A stretch of 39,308 bases of DNA. Source: CAZYTO01 sp964650405 (GTDB lineage Bacteria > Acidobacteriota > Thermoanaerobaculia > Gp7-AA8). Where the stretch lies: contig CAZYTO010000015.1 in assembly GCA_964650405.1 (NCBI GenBank), forward strand, positions 1 to 39,308, given 5' to 3'. A program made the position numbers and the translations under genes. Positions within the stretch are counted from its first letter, which is position 1; every line of letters begins with the position of its first letter. Below are positions 22,401-29,886 of the stretch, piece by piece. Under the pieces are notes generated by a model. That model was not told the origin of the DNA. It was given only the letters and a program-made list of their open reading frames with translations, and made no database searches.

Positions 22401-22596
22401 GCGTGGCCACGGCCGAGGCCATCGTCTCGGGGCTTGCCCCCGGCAGCGACGCGCCCACCTGAATCGTCGGGAAGTCGACGTTCGGCAGATCGCTCACCGG
22501 CAACTGCCGGTAGGCCATGACGCCGAAGAGCAGGATGGCGACCATGACCAGGGTGGTCATGACCGGACGGCGGATGAAGGGGGCGGCGATGTTCAT
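19474..22596 (-). CDS. RND efflux transporter permease (HAE1/AcrB type)
   Basis: From the ATG at 22596 the product is 1040 aa, the normal length for HAE1-family pumps; the frame extends 26 codons further, without a family match. MNIAAPFIRRPVMTTLV forms the first membrane helix. The proton-relay Asp pair is in GFVVDDAIVMLENI (Asp401, Asp402) in TM4. Two large periplasmic loops and twelve membrane segments fit the fold. It exports hydrophobic or toxic compounds using the proton gradient, with the adaptor and outer-membrane factor encoded just upstream. It is separated from the adaptor gene by 93 nt, unlike the tight overlaps of the other three genes. Sequence style is nearest the MdtB/MdtC-like group. 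Confidence 0.95.
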   Translation of the reverse strand: MNIAAPFIRRPVMTTLVMVAILLFGVMAYRQLPVSDLPNVDFPTIQVGASLPGASPETMASAVATPLERQFSTIAGLDSMVSSSSLGSTSITLQFVLSRNLDAAAQDVQAAIAAAARQLPPNMPSPPSYNKVNPADTPVLYLAITSDNMPLYQLDEYAETMMALRISAVEGVAQVQVYGTQKYAVRIQIDPKELSSRGIGLDELRSAIAASNVNLPSGVLTGPFTTYTVQANGQLFKARDYQNIIVAYRNGHPIRLMELAKVLDDVENNQTMAWFRGKPGFVLAVQKQPGTNAVEVSDRVRALLPTFRSQLPASVDLQIHRDRADSIRASVNDVKFTLLLTLFLVILVIFLFLRNLSATVIPSLALPMSIVGTFAVMYLFGYSLDNLSLMALTLSVGFVVDDAIVMLENIVRHMEMGEPPLQAAFSGSKEIGFTIISMTISLAAVFIPILFMGGILGRLFHEFAVTIGAAILVSGFVSLTLTPLLSAKFLHAHKDERHGRLYQATERMFDGMLAFYESGLRWALRRRLLMLLMSFAILAATIWLFIAVPKGFIPNEDANEVRISLESAQGLSFPELVRHQRAAMAIVDQDKRVATYFSFVGRGGASNASIISLRLVPKSQRTATIDDIMNDLRPKLSAIPGYRVALQNPPPIRLGGRQSNSQYQYTLQSADTAVLYAASQKMIDKMKTLPGFLDVNSDLFLRNPTVNVEINRDRAATLGLTTSQIEDALFSSYATRQVSTIYAPNNTYQVIMEVDPQFQRSPQELSMLYVRAPSGQPVPPHEGAKPVPALGPLAVNHSGQAPSVTLSFNLKTGTSLGDAVNEINQAARTTLPATVTTSFQGTAQAFQSSLQGLGILLIIAIAVIYMVLGILYESFIHPITILSALPFAGFGALLTLMVFKVDLSIYAFVGIIMLVGLVKKNGIMMIDFAVEEQKKGRTAEQAIYDACVVRFRPIMMTTMAALMGTLPLAFGFGAGAESRRPLGLAVVGGLIFSQTLTLYVTPVFFLYMEKLRTKGKDEAVPSGNALDELTKYEEAETATA

Positions 22597-22689
22597 AGTC
22601 GTTCGTCGATGCCGGGTTACTGGTTGCGCGCTGGGTTGGGATGGCGGTGGCCGAAATGTTCGGCAACGCAGCAACCCTGCAACTCTTCC

Positions 22690-23883
22690 TCAGAGACTCG
22701 TCTTCACATCCACCTTGCTCTTCGGCGTCAGGCGGAGCTGGCCGTCGGTGACGACGGTGTCCCCGGCGTTGACGCCCTTGCCGATGACTGCCTGATTATC
22801 GGTCTGCTGGACGACGGTGACAGGGCGCAATTCGACGCCATTGCCGGCCGTGACGACATAAACGTACTGCCCTTTCTGGCCGTTCTGCAGGGCCTGGGCC
22901 GGGACGACGATGGCGTTAGCCCGCTTGGAAAGGGTCATGGCCACGTTGACGAACTCGCCCGGCCAGAGGGCGCGATTGCCGTTCGGGAACGTAGCCTTGA
23001 GGGTGATGGTGCCGGTCTGCGCGTCGACTGCGTTGTCGATGAAGGTCAGCTTGCCGCCGGTGATGCCGGCGCCGCCGCCCTGCGGCGTAGCCGTGACGGG
23101 CAGCGTCGTGGCCGCGGCGCGCACCGGCGAGAACTGCCCCTCCGGCACGGCGAACCGCACGTAGACGGGCTGCACCTGGTTGATGGTGACGATGGGGTTG
23201 GTGTCGCCCGCCTTGATGATGTTGCCCTGCTGCACCATGACCGCGCCGGTGCGGCCGTCGATCGGTGCGTCGATGTTGCAGTACTGGAGTTGCAGCCGTG
23301 CGTTCTCAACCGCGGCCCCGTCTGCCGCGACAACCGCCTTCGAGGCCGCGGCGCTGGCGAGCGTCTTATCGTAGTCCTGCCGGGTGATGAAGTCTTTCTT
23401 CACCAGGTCGGCATAGCGCGCGGCATCGGCCTCGGCGTTCTTCAACTGGGCCTCGTCCCGGGCCAGGTTCGCCTGGGCCTGGTCGAGTGCGGCCTGATAC
23501 GGCCGCGGGTCGATGGTGAAGAGGTGATCGCCTCGACGCACGTCCTGTCCTTCCCGGAACCAGACCCGCATGAGCTGCCCGCCCACCTGGGCGCGCACGG
23601 CCACGGTCGTATACGGCTGGACGTTGCCGATGACGCGCATCTCGACGGGCACGTCTTCCTGCACCGCCGGAGCGACGGTGACGGGGATGCGCTCGTCTTT
23701 CGGTTTCTCCTTCTGCTCGGTGCAGGAGGACGCGAAGAGCATGAGCCCCAGTGCCGCGAGGAGCGTGAGAAGGGCGTTTCGGGTACCAGGTGCCGGGTAA
23801 CGGGTGCCGGGTGCCGTGTCATGGGTACCGGGTACCGGGTACCGGGCAACAGATTTCGGGGATCGGGGTTTCAACATTGTCAT
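22690..23883 (-). CDS. RND efflux periplasmic adaptor (membrane fusion protein)
   Basis: This 397-aa adaptor shows a lipoyl/barrel-sandwich half (VAVRAQVGGQLMRVWFREGQ near 95-112), a coiled hairpin (120-190), the second lipoyl half (LQYCNIDAPIDGRTG), a beta-barrel and a membrane-proximal domain ending KVDVKTSL. It links the permease to the outer-membrane factor. The start at 23883 overlaps the OMF stop (ATGA), which fixes the N-terminus. Codons 12-36 are encoded by a GGGTACC-type repeat (residues 13-20 read ARYPVPGT) and precede a hydrophobic segment and Cys54 in FASSC. This looks like a lipoprotein signal with a repeat-derived n-region, though the lipobox is weak. Confidence 0.92.
   Translation of the reverse strand: MTMLKPRSPKSVARYPVPGTHDTAPGTRYPAPGTRNALLTLLAALGLMLFASSCTEQKEKPKDERIPVTVAPAVQEDVPVEMRVIGNVQPYTTVAVRAQVGGQLMRVWFREGQDVRRGDHLFTIDPRPYQAALDQAQANLARDEAQLKNAEADAARYADLVKKDFITRQDYDKTLASAAASKAVVAADGAAVENARLQLQYCNIDAPIDGRTGAVMVQQGNIIKAGDTNPIVTINQVQPVYVRFAVPEGQFSPVRAAATTLPVTATPQGGGAGITGGKLTFIDNAVDAQTGTITLKATFPNGNRALWPGEFVNVAMTLSKRANAIVVPAQALQNGQKGQYVYVVTAGNGVELRPVTVVQQTDNQAVIGKGVNAGDTVVTDGQLRLTPKSKVDVKTSL
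23781..23850. repeat. GGGTACC/GGGTGCC low-complexity tract inside the adaptor gene
   Basis: About ten degenerate 7-nt units, the clearest being three consecutive GGGTACC. The tract lies wholly inside the adaptor coding region and encodes the Pro-Gly-Thr-Arg-rich part of its N-terminus. Confidence 0.8.
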
Positions 23884-25274
23884 CTCAGTGAACCTGTATC
23901 GTGCGCGAGTTGAGCGACGGCGACGAACCAGTCGGCGCGTGCCTGCACTTCCTGGGCGCGTGCGCTCTCCAATGCGGATTCTGCGGTGAGGAGGTCGAGG
24001 ATGCTGCCGACGCCGGCGCGGTAGCGGCTCTGGGCGACGTCGGCCGATTCCTGTGCCGAGGCGAGCAGGTCGCGGGCCGTGCCGAGCCGCTGCGTCGCGG
24101 TTTGCAGGGTGAAGTAGCTCGTCCAGACCTGGAGGTTGACGATCTGCTCGACGGAGCGGACGTTCTCCGCGGCGATCTGCGACGCCAGCTCGGCGGCGCG
24201 TACGTCGTAGGTGTTGCGGCCTCCGGTGAAGAGCGGGAACCGGAGCGAGACTGCGGCGGAGTAGGGCGTGCCCTGAGAGCCGCCGTTGTAAAAGGTGCGG
24301 CCGAGGGACGAAGTGAGCGAGAGCGATGGCAGGTAGCCGGCCTGCACTTGCCGGATGTGCGCGCGGGCCCGCTCCGCCTGGGCGCGCGCCGCCGCGAGGT
24401 CAGGCCGCGCAGAGCCGGCCTCGGTGATCAGCTCCTCGACGTGCCGGGTCACCTGCCGGGACGGAATGTCGAGCGGCAGGTTGCCCAGGCTGAAGTGCTG
24501 GGTGGCGGGGAGTCCCATCGACGTGGCCAGCGAGCCTTCGATGGTCCGCAGGCTGCCTTCGATCGACTCGCGCGTCAGCTCGGCCTGGGAGAAGGCCGTC
24601 TTCGCCTGCAGGACGTCGGCGATGGTGGCCACGCCGGCATCGTGGCGGGCGTTGGCCGCATCGAGCTGGGTCTGGCGCTCCTTGATCGTGGCCTCCTGCG
24701 CGCTGAGCAGGGCCTTCGCGTCCAGGTAGCTGTAGTACGCCTCTTCGACACGCAACATGACGTCCTGGATGGACTGGTTGTGCAGGTAGTCGGCGGCGAT
24801 GAGCGTCTGCCGCGCCTGCTCGACGCCCGCTTCGCGTCCCCCGAAGTCAAAGAGCAGGTAGCTGAGCGCCAGCGCCGGAGCGAAGCTCGTCTGCCGGGAG
24901 GTAGAGCTGGCCGACGTGCTCTGCGTGCGCGCCAGCGACGCGCCGAGATCAACCTCGGGGTAGTAGGCCGATTGCGCGCTGCCCAGGCTCGCCTGTGCCT
25001 GCCGTGCGGACAGCCACGCTTCCCGGGTCGAGGGGTTGTTGGCAAGAGCGATGTCGATGAGCTGGGGGAGGGTGACCGGAGTGTCGGCAGTGATGCCGGC
25101 GGGCAATGACGGCTCGACGCGCGGCGGGGCAGGTGGTACTGCGTCCGCGGGTGGGTTCCAGGGCTCTGCCGGGGACGATGCGACGCCCGCGTCATGCTTC
25201 ACGACGGGCGGCGTGGAGAACGACCGGCAGCCGGTGGCGGCCAGCGCGATCAGGATCAGACTGCAAGCCTTCAA
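23880..25274 (-). CDS. TolC-like outer-membrane efflux factor, lipoprotein
   Basis: This 464-aa protein of the OMF/NodT type has a lipobox LAATGC with Cys16. The two internally similar OEP halves start at about residues 70 and 275. The long helical hairpins carry repeated patterns such as SYLDAKALLSAQEATIKERQ. The second half has YSAAVSLRFPLFTGG, typical of the beta-barrel strand entering the outer membrane. It forms the exit duct of the tripartite pump. Its start overlaps the tetR stop by 4 nt and its stop overlaps the adaptor start by 4 nt. Confidence 0.93.
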   Translation of the reverse strand: MKACSLILIALAATGCRSFSTPPVVKHDAGVASSPAEPWNPPADAVPPAPPRVEPSLPAGITADTPVTLPQLIDIALANNPSTREAWLSARQAQASLGSAQSAYYPEVDLGASLARTQSTSASSTSRQTSFAPALALSYLLFDFGGREAGVEQARQTLIAADYLHNQSIQDVMLRVEEAYYSYLDAKALLSAQEATIKERQTQLDAANARHDAGVATIADVLQAKTAFSQAELTRESIEGSLRTIEGSLATSMGLPATQHFSLGNLPLDIPSRQVTRHVEELITEAGSARPDLAAARAQAERARAHIRQVQAGYLPSLSLTSSLGRTFYNGGSQGTPYSAAVSLRFPLFTGGRNTYDVRAAELASQIAAENVRSVEQIVNLQVWTSYFTLQTATQRLGTARDLLASAQESADVAQSRYRAGVGSILDLLTAESALESARAQEVQARADWFVAVAQLAHDTGSLR

Positions 25275-25921
25275 CGAAAACTCCTCCGTCGGGAGATCAC
25301 TTCTTCGTCATCGAGCGGCCTCAGGCCGCGCAGGAACAGGTCGGAGATCGTCTCCGCATCGTCTTCCAGCGGGCGCGGCTTCTCGGTGAGCAGGCGCTGG
25401 TTGAGCATGGCGAAGTTCGACTCGACGAACATCGAGGCGATGAGGTGAGGGTCCACGCGGCGGAAGGCTCCCCGCTTCATCCCGTCGTCGATGACCTTGG
25501 CCACTTCCTCGACGAGATGGCGGTAGCGGTCGCTGCGGTAGCGGCTGCCCTGCACGCGCACGGTCTCGCGCTCGTACATGAGGATGCGGAAGAGCTCCCG
25601 GCGCTCGTCGAAGTAGCCGAGGTAGCGGAGCGAATACGCCTGCAGCTTGCGCTCGGGAGGGGAGTCGCTGGCGAAGATCTCGTCGAGCTTCGCGATCATC
25701 GGCGCGAGGGAGGACTCCTTCACGTCGTCGAGCAACTGCTGTTTGTCCCGGTAGTGGAGGTAGACCGTGCCCTTGGCGATGCCGACTTCCTGGGCCACGC
25801 GCTCCATGGTGACGTTCTTCAGGCCTTCACGGCACATCACCTGGATGACCGCCTGCTGGATGCTCTGGCGCTTGTAGTTCTGCCAGAGTGCGTCGTCGTC
25901 TTTGAGTTTGCGGGCCGGCAT
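25271..25921 (-). CDS. TetR-family repressor of the efflux operon
   Basis: This 216-aa protein has the N-terminal helix-turn-helix at residues 35-62 (ERVAQEVGIAKGTVYLHYRD), which is highly typical of TetR, and a mostly helical ligand domain behind it. It is the first gene of an operon with overlapping OMF and adaptor genes and then the RND permease, so it very likely represses its own operon until a pump substrate binds. The ATG at 25921 is 20 nt after TAGTAT. No clear palindromic operator was found in the 100 nt upstream, although AGTCAA occurs twice in that stretch (25930-25935 and 25951-25956). Confidence 0.9.
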   Translation of the reverse strand: MPARKLKDDDALWQNYKRQSIQQAVIQVMCREGLKNVTMERVAQEVGIAKGTVYLHYRDKQQLLDDVKESSLAPMIAKLDEIFASDSPPERKLQAYSLRYLGYFDERRELFRILMYERETVRVQGSRYRSDRYRHLVEEVAKVIDDGMKRGAFRRVDPHLIASMFVESNFAMLNQRLLTEKPRPLEDDAETISDLFLRGLRPLDDEEVISRRRSFR

Positions 25922-26289
25922 GACCGAGGAGTCAACTTTCGATACTACACAGTCAATCCCCCGTTGAACGATGAATGGGTGACAAAGTTGTGACTTCGAA
26001 CTCGTTGAATGAAAAGCGGGTTGGGAAGTGTGCTTCGGACACGGTGGCGTGTCCGGAGAGCGGGAGCCAAAGCGCAGGCATTGTACGCAGAAACGGGATG
26101 GAAAGGGAGGGGTTGCGGCCTTCCGGCGATGCGGTCAAAGCGAAGGGAAGGCTGGTGGGTTGCGGCGGCTGGCCGCCACGGTTGCGGGGCATGAAAACAG
26201 CGGCGGCGACCACGGTCCGGACGATCGACAAAACAGCGGCGGCGACGCGTGATGCGTCGCCGCCGGAAGGATGAAGCTTTATCGCCGCG
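25922..26289. other. Intergenic region: efflux promoter, hairpin and DUF11 terminator
   Basis: No supportable gene; the plus-strand frame 25975-26274 has no family features. A -10-like TAGTAT (25942-25947, minus strand) precedes tetR. A hairpin CTTCGGACAC/GTGTCCGGAG is at 26033-26058. A 17-nt direct repeat AAAACAGCGGCGGCGAC occurs at 26194-26210 and 26230-26246; the second copy forms half of the terminator at 26238-26264. Confidence 0.6.
26238..26264 (-). terminator. Rho-independent terminator of the 705-aa DUF11 gene
   Basis: GGCGGCGACGC/GCGTCGCCGCC form an 11-bp stem with a 5-nt loop. On the minus strand GCTGTTTTG follows, 26 nt past the stop codon. Confidence 0.75.
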
Positions 26290-28407
26290 TCACCGCCGCG
26301 TCATGAGGGCGATCGCCGCAAGAGCCGCTCCGAGGAGGAGCAGGAGGAGGGGCGAGAGCGCCGGGACCTGACCGAGGGGAATCACGGCCGTCGTGGTGCT
26401 GGATGTGTTGTTGGCCGGATTCGGATCGGGCGACGCGGCAGTCACGTTCGCCGTGTTCGAAAGCGTCGTGGTGCTCGCGCCAGCCTGGACCACGAGCGTG
26501 AACGTCGTGCTGGCGCCGCTGACGAGCGTGGCGATGGAGCAATTCACCGTGCCCGTGCCGCCGGGAGGCGGGGTGGTGCAACTGAAGACCGGTCCGCTCT
26601 GGCCGAGGGAGACGAACGTCGATCCCGCCGGGATGGTGTCGGTCATCGCAACGGTCGTCGCGTCGCTCGGGCCGCCGTTGGCCACGACGATCGAGTAGCT
26701 GACGTTCTGTCCCTGGACTCCGACGGGCGGGCCGGTCTTGTTGACGCTGACGTCGGCGCTCACGGTGAGCGTGGTGTTGCTCGTCGAGCTGTTGTTCCCG
26801 GAGTTTGTGTCCACCGTGGTGGTGGTCACGTTTGCCGTATTGGAGATGCTGCCAGTCGCGGAGCTTGCCACTTTCACCACCAGGGTGAATGTGGCGGAGG
26901 CGCCGGGGGCGAGCGAGGCCCAACTGCAGGTCACGGTGCCGTTGGCACCGACAGCGGGCGTCGAGCACAAAGCGGAGGGGCCGGTGTTCTGCACCTCGGA
27001 GACGAACGTCGTGCCGGCCGGCAGCGCGTCGCTGAGCTGCGCATTGGCGGCAGGCCCGACGCCGGCGGCGTTCGTGACAGTGATCGTATAGGCGACGTTC
27101 GAGCCGGCGTTGGCGCTCGCGGGTCCGTTCTTCGTGACACCGAGATCGGCCACGCCGATGACCGTGGTGTTGACGGTGGAGCTGTCGTTGGTGTTGTTAG
27201 GGTCGAAGTTGGGAGAGCTGGCCACCGCTGTATTGGTCAGCACCGTTCCGCCGGCGGTCGGGGCGGGGACGTTGACGGTCAGCGTAAACGTCGCGTTCGC
27301 GCCGTTGGCTAACGTCGTGTTGATCGTGCAGGCCGCCGTGTTCGACCCGGTCTGAAGGCAGGTCGCGGCCGGGCCGGTGTTCTGCACGAAGGAGACGAAC
27401 GTCGTCCCTGAGGGGAAGAAGTCGTCGATGCGGGCGCTGGGTGCCGCATCAGGGCCGGCGTTGGCGAGCGTGAGGTTGTAGACGAGGTTCTGGCCGGCGT
27501 TGACCGTGGGCGGACCCGTCTTCACGGCGGAAAGGTCGGAATCGGAGACGGTGACGGCGGTCTGCGACGAGTTGTTCTCGGGGGTGGGATCGCTGTCGCT
27601 GCTGACGGTTGCGGTGTTCGTGAAGGTGGTGCCCGACGCGGTCCCGTTCGGGATATGCCCGGTGAAGGTGAAGGTGGCGCTGGCGCCGTTGGCCAGGGAC
27701 GCGATCGTGCAGGTGATCGTGCCGCCCGAGCCTACGGACGGCGTGGTGCAATTGAAGGCCGGTCCGCTGTTTTGCGTCTCGGAGACGAACGTCATGGTGC
27801 CGGGGAGCGTGTCGGTGAGGCTGACGGTCGTAGCCGTGGCCGGTCCGGTGTTGACGACGGTGATGCTGAAGGCGACGTCGCTGTTCGGTGCGGCCGCCGA
27901 GGGGCCGGTCTTGGTCACGGCCATGTCGGCGTTGTTCGAGGGCGTCGAGGTCACGGCAGTCGAGCTGTCGTTCTCCGAGTTGGGGTCGGTCGCGCAACTG
28001 ATCGTGGCGATGTTGGTGAAGAACGTCGACGGCGGCGTGGCGGGCGCGATGTGGACGGTCAGCGTGAAGTCGGCCGTGGCACCGTTCAGCAGCGTGGCCA
28101 CGTTGCAGGAGACCGTCCCGTTGTTGCCGACCCCGGGATTGCTGCAACTGAAGGCCGGGCCGGTGTTCTGGACCAGGGACACGAAGGTCATGCCGGGCGG
28201 AAGGGCGTCGGTGAGGGTGACGGCCGCGGAATCGTCAGGCCCGAGGTTGGTGATGCTGATGTCGTAGGGGACGTCGGTGTTCGCGTTCGCGACCGAGGGA
28301 CCGGTCTTGGAGACGACCAGATCCGACATCGTCTGGGCGAGTGCCGCGGTGGTGGTGAGCGCCGATGCGACGACGAGGAAACACCGGAGGAGGGCTCGAG
28401 CCGTCAT
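26290..28407 (-). CDS. Surface DUF11-repeat protein with a sorting-signal-like C-terminus
   Basis: I chose the ATG at 28407 (705 aa): GAAGGAG precedes it by 11 nt and it opens a signal peptide (ALLRCFLVVASALTTTAALA). An upstream in-frame start at 28467 adds unrelated sequence. Five very regular DUF11 repeats follow, each of about 125-130 residues with a KTGP start, an FVSxxQNxGP segment, a cysteine pair and an end motif such as DPNSEND, DPTPENN, DPNNTND, DTNSGNN or DPNPANN. The C-terminus is VPALSPLLLLLLGAALAA followed by a short ending with two Arg: a motif, one membrane helix and basic residues, as in IPTL/PEP-CTERM-type tails. It may be processed and anchored by an exosortase-like enzyme not seen here. 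Confidence 0.85.
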   Translation of the reverse strand: MTARALLRCFLVVASALTTTAALAQTMSDLVVSKTGPSVANANTDVPYDISITNLGPDDSAAVTLTDALPPGMTFVSLVQNTGPAFSCSNPGVGNNGTVSCNVATLLNGATADFTLTVHIAPATPPSTFFTNIATISCATDPNSENDSSTAVTSTPSNNADMAVTKTGPSAAAPNSDVAFSITVVNTGPATATTVSLTDTLPGTMTFVSETQNSGPAFNCTTPSVGSGGTITCTIASLANGASATFTFTGHIPNGTASGTTFTNTATVSSDSDPTPENNSSQTAVTVSDSDLSAVKTGPPTVNAGQNLVYNLTLANAGPDAAPSARIDDFFPSGTTFVSFVQNTGPAATCLQTGSNTAACTINTTLANGANATFTLTVNVPAPTAGGTVLTNTAVASSPNFDPNNTNDSSTVNTTVIGVADLGVTKNGPASANAGSNVAYTITVTNAAGVGPAANAQLSDALPAGTTFVSEVQNTGPSALCSTPAVGANGTVTCSWASLAPGASATFTLVVKVASSATGSISNTANVTTTTVDTNSGNNSSTSNTTLTVSADVSVNKTGPPVGVQGQNVSYSIVVANGGPSDATTVAMTDTIPAGSTFVSLGQSGPVFSCTTPPPGGTGTVNCSIATLVSGASTTFTLVVQAGASTTTLSNTANVTAASPDPNPANNTSSTTTAVIPLGQVPALSPLLLLLLGAALAAIALMTRR

Positions 28408-28444
28408 ATGTCGTAAGACTCCTTCAAGTAGCTGACCGGAGAGC

Positions 28445-28450
28445 ATTCTA
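28445..28450 (-). promoter_or_regulatory. -10-like TAGAAT before the 705-aa DUF11 gene
   Basis: TAGAAT followed by GC lies 37 nt before the chosen ATG, leaving room for a leader with the GAAGGAG ribosome site. The same TAGAATG is found before ald at 29662-29667. Confidence 0.4.
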
Positions 28451-28465
28451 CGCCGCGCGATGCAC

Positions 28466-28491
28466 AAAAAAGGCCGCCTCGGCGGGCGGCC
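28466..28491 (-). terminator. Rho-independent terminator of alanine dehydrogenase
   Basis: On the minus strand GGCCGCC, a 6-nt loop, GGCGGCC and then six T: a standard intrinsic terminator 25 nt past the ald stop. Confidence 0.88.
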
Positions 28492-28516
28492 GTCTTTACA
28501 TCACGTTAACCGGTGA

Positions 28517-29629
28517 TCAGAGAAGACTCGCCAGCGCCGTGTACTCACGGCCCTGCGACTCCGCCACGGCCTTGTACGTGATCGCTCCCTTGTACACGTT
28601 CACGCCTTCGGCCAGGCCGGCATCCTCGATGGCCTTCTCGAATCCAAGCGAGGCCAGCCGTCGCGTGTACGGCAGCGTGGCGTTGGTGAGGGCGATGGTC
28701 GACGTGCGCGGCACGGCGCCGGGCATGTTGGCGACGCAGTAGTGGGTCACGCCGTCGACGTCGTACACGGGGTTGGAGTGCGTCGTGGCGTGCGCCGTCT
28801 CGACGCAGCCGCCCTGGTCGATGGCCACGTCGACGATGACGGAGCCCTTCTTCATCTCCTTGATCATGGCCCGCGTGACGAGCTTCGGCGCGGCGGCGCC
28901 CGGAATGAGCACGCCTCCCACGAGGAGGTCGGCCACGCGGACGGCGTCGAGGATGTGCGCGCTGTTCGAAGCGAGCGTCTGCACGGCGCCGTTGAAGATG
29001 TCGTCGATCTGGCGGAGGCGATCGAGGTTGTTGTCGAGGATGGTCACGCGGGCGCCGAGGCCCACGGCCATCTTGGCGGCATTCGTGCCGACCACGCCGC
29101 CGCCGATGATCACCACGTCGCCGGGCAGGACGCCCGGCACGCCGCCGAGCAGGATGCCGCGGCCGCCCAGCGGCTTGTGCAGGTAGTAGGCGCCGACGTG
29201 GATCGACATGCGGCCCGCCACTTCCGACATCGGCGTGAGCAGCGGCAGGGTCCGCTTCCGATCGTCCGTGATGGTCTCATAGGCGACGCCGGTGATCTTC
29301 TTGTCGAGCAGGGCCCGGGTGAGATCGGGCACGGGGGCGAGGTGCAGGTAGGTGAAGAGGAGCTGGCCGTCTTTCAGCCGCTTCAGGTCGGCTTCGATCG
29401 GCTCCTTGACCTTGACGATCATGCCGGCCGCTTCATAGACCTTGTCCGCGTCCGGCAGGATCTGCGCGCCTGCCGCCTTGTATTCCTCGTCCGGAAATCC
29501 GCTGCCGTTGCCGGCCCCCGATTGAACGTACACCTGGTGGCCGTCAGTGGTGAGGACGGCGGCGCCGGCCGGCGTCATCCCCACGCGATATTCGTTGTCT
29601 TTGATCTCGGTCGGAACGCCGATCCGCAT
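28517..29629 (-). CDS. ald: Alanine dehydrogenase
   Basis: From the ATG at 29629 (GGAGGGAG at 8 nt) the product is 370 aa, the usual size. It starts MRIGVPTEIKDNEYRVGMTP. The active-site residues are in place: Arg15, Lys75 in KVKEP, His96 in TYLHLAP and Asp271 in DVAIDQGG. The NAD Rossmann motif is IIGGGVVGTNAAKMA (about 174-188). The enzyme interconverts L-alanine and pyruvate plus ammonia with NAD(H), joining carbon and nitrogen metabolism in the cytosol. It is monocistronic, with TATAGAAT about 33 nt before the start and a strong terminator behind. Confidence 0.96.
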   Translation of the reverse strand: MRIGVPTEIKDNEYRVGMTPAGAAVLTTDGHQVYVQSGAGNGSGFPDEEYKAAGAQILPDADKVYEAAGMIVKVKEPIEADLKRLKDGQLLFTYLHLAPVPDLTRALLDKKITGVAYETITDDRKRTLPLLTPMSEVAGRMSIHVGAYYLHKPLGGRGILLGGVPGVLPGDVVIIGGGVVGTNAAKMAVGLGARVTILDNNLDRLRQIDDIFNGAVQTLASNSAHILDAVRVADLLVGGVLIPGAAAPKLVTRAMIKEMKKGSVIVDVAIDQGGCVETAHATTHSNPVYDVDGVTHYCVANMPGAVPRTSTIALTNATLPYTRRLASLGFEKAIEDAGLAEGVNVYKGAITYKAVAESQGREYTALASLL

Positions 29630-29661
29630 GTGTTCTGCTCCCTCCAGGAATGTCGCGGCGC

Positions 29662-29667
29662 ATTCTA
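29662..29667 (-). promoter_or_regulatory. -10-like element of ald
   Basis: TAGAAT within TATAGAAT, minus strand. The sequence where a -35 box would lie is the GAGCGGGAGGCG-type repeat at 29671-29703, so no -35 is recognisable. Confidence 0.45.
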
Positions 29668-29670
29668 TAA

Positions 29671-29703
29671 CCGGGCGAGCGGGAGGCGGGGAGCGGCGAG
29701 CGG
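29671..29703. repeat. GCGAGCGGGAGGCGG low-complexity tract
   Basis: Degenerate copies of GGCGAGCGG. The same tract type is embedded in both orientations in the oxidoreductase coding region at 37193-37285. Confidence 0.6.
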
Positions 29704-29727
29704 AGCAGGCTTGCAAGCATGAATCTC

Positions 29728-29823
29728 AAGGCTGGAAGGCTGAAAGGCTGAAAGGCTGAAAGGCTGGAAGGGAAGCCCGCGCTGCCCCCTGGGGCCTTTC
29801 AGCCTTTCGACCTTTCAGCCTTC
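29728..29823. repeat. GGCTGAAA tandem tract with its inverted partner
   Basis: 29728-29770 holds about five 8-nt units of GGCTGAAA/GGCTGGAA. 29794-29823 holds the reverse-complement type (CCTTTCAGCC). Together they could fold into a long hairpin between the minus-strand S8 and ald genes. The same CAGCCTTTC type occurs inside the M20 gene at 2428-2454. Confidence 0.75.
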
Positions 29824-29886
29824 CTCACCGCGCCTCTCCCGGCCTTAGGTGCAAGGCCGGAGCGGCAGGCGTCTCCCGCTTGCCCG

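Noticed and set aside
23781..23850. CRISPR array
   Set aside because: The units are 7-nt degenerate microrepeats without spacers and are translated; no cas genes in the window.
25975..26274. 99-codon plus-strand frame in the tetR-DUF11 gap
   Set aside because: Runs through a hairpin, a direct repeat and the terminator; no family and no ribosome site.
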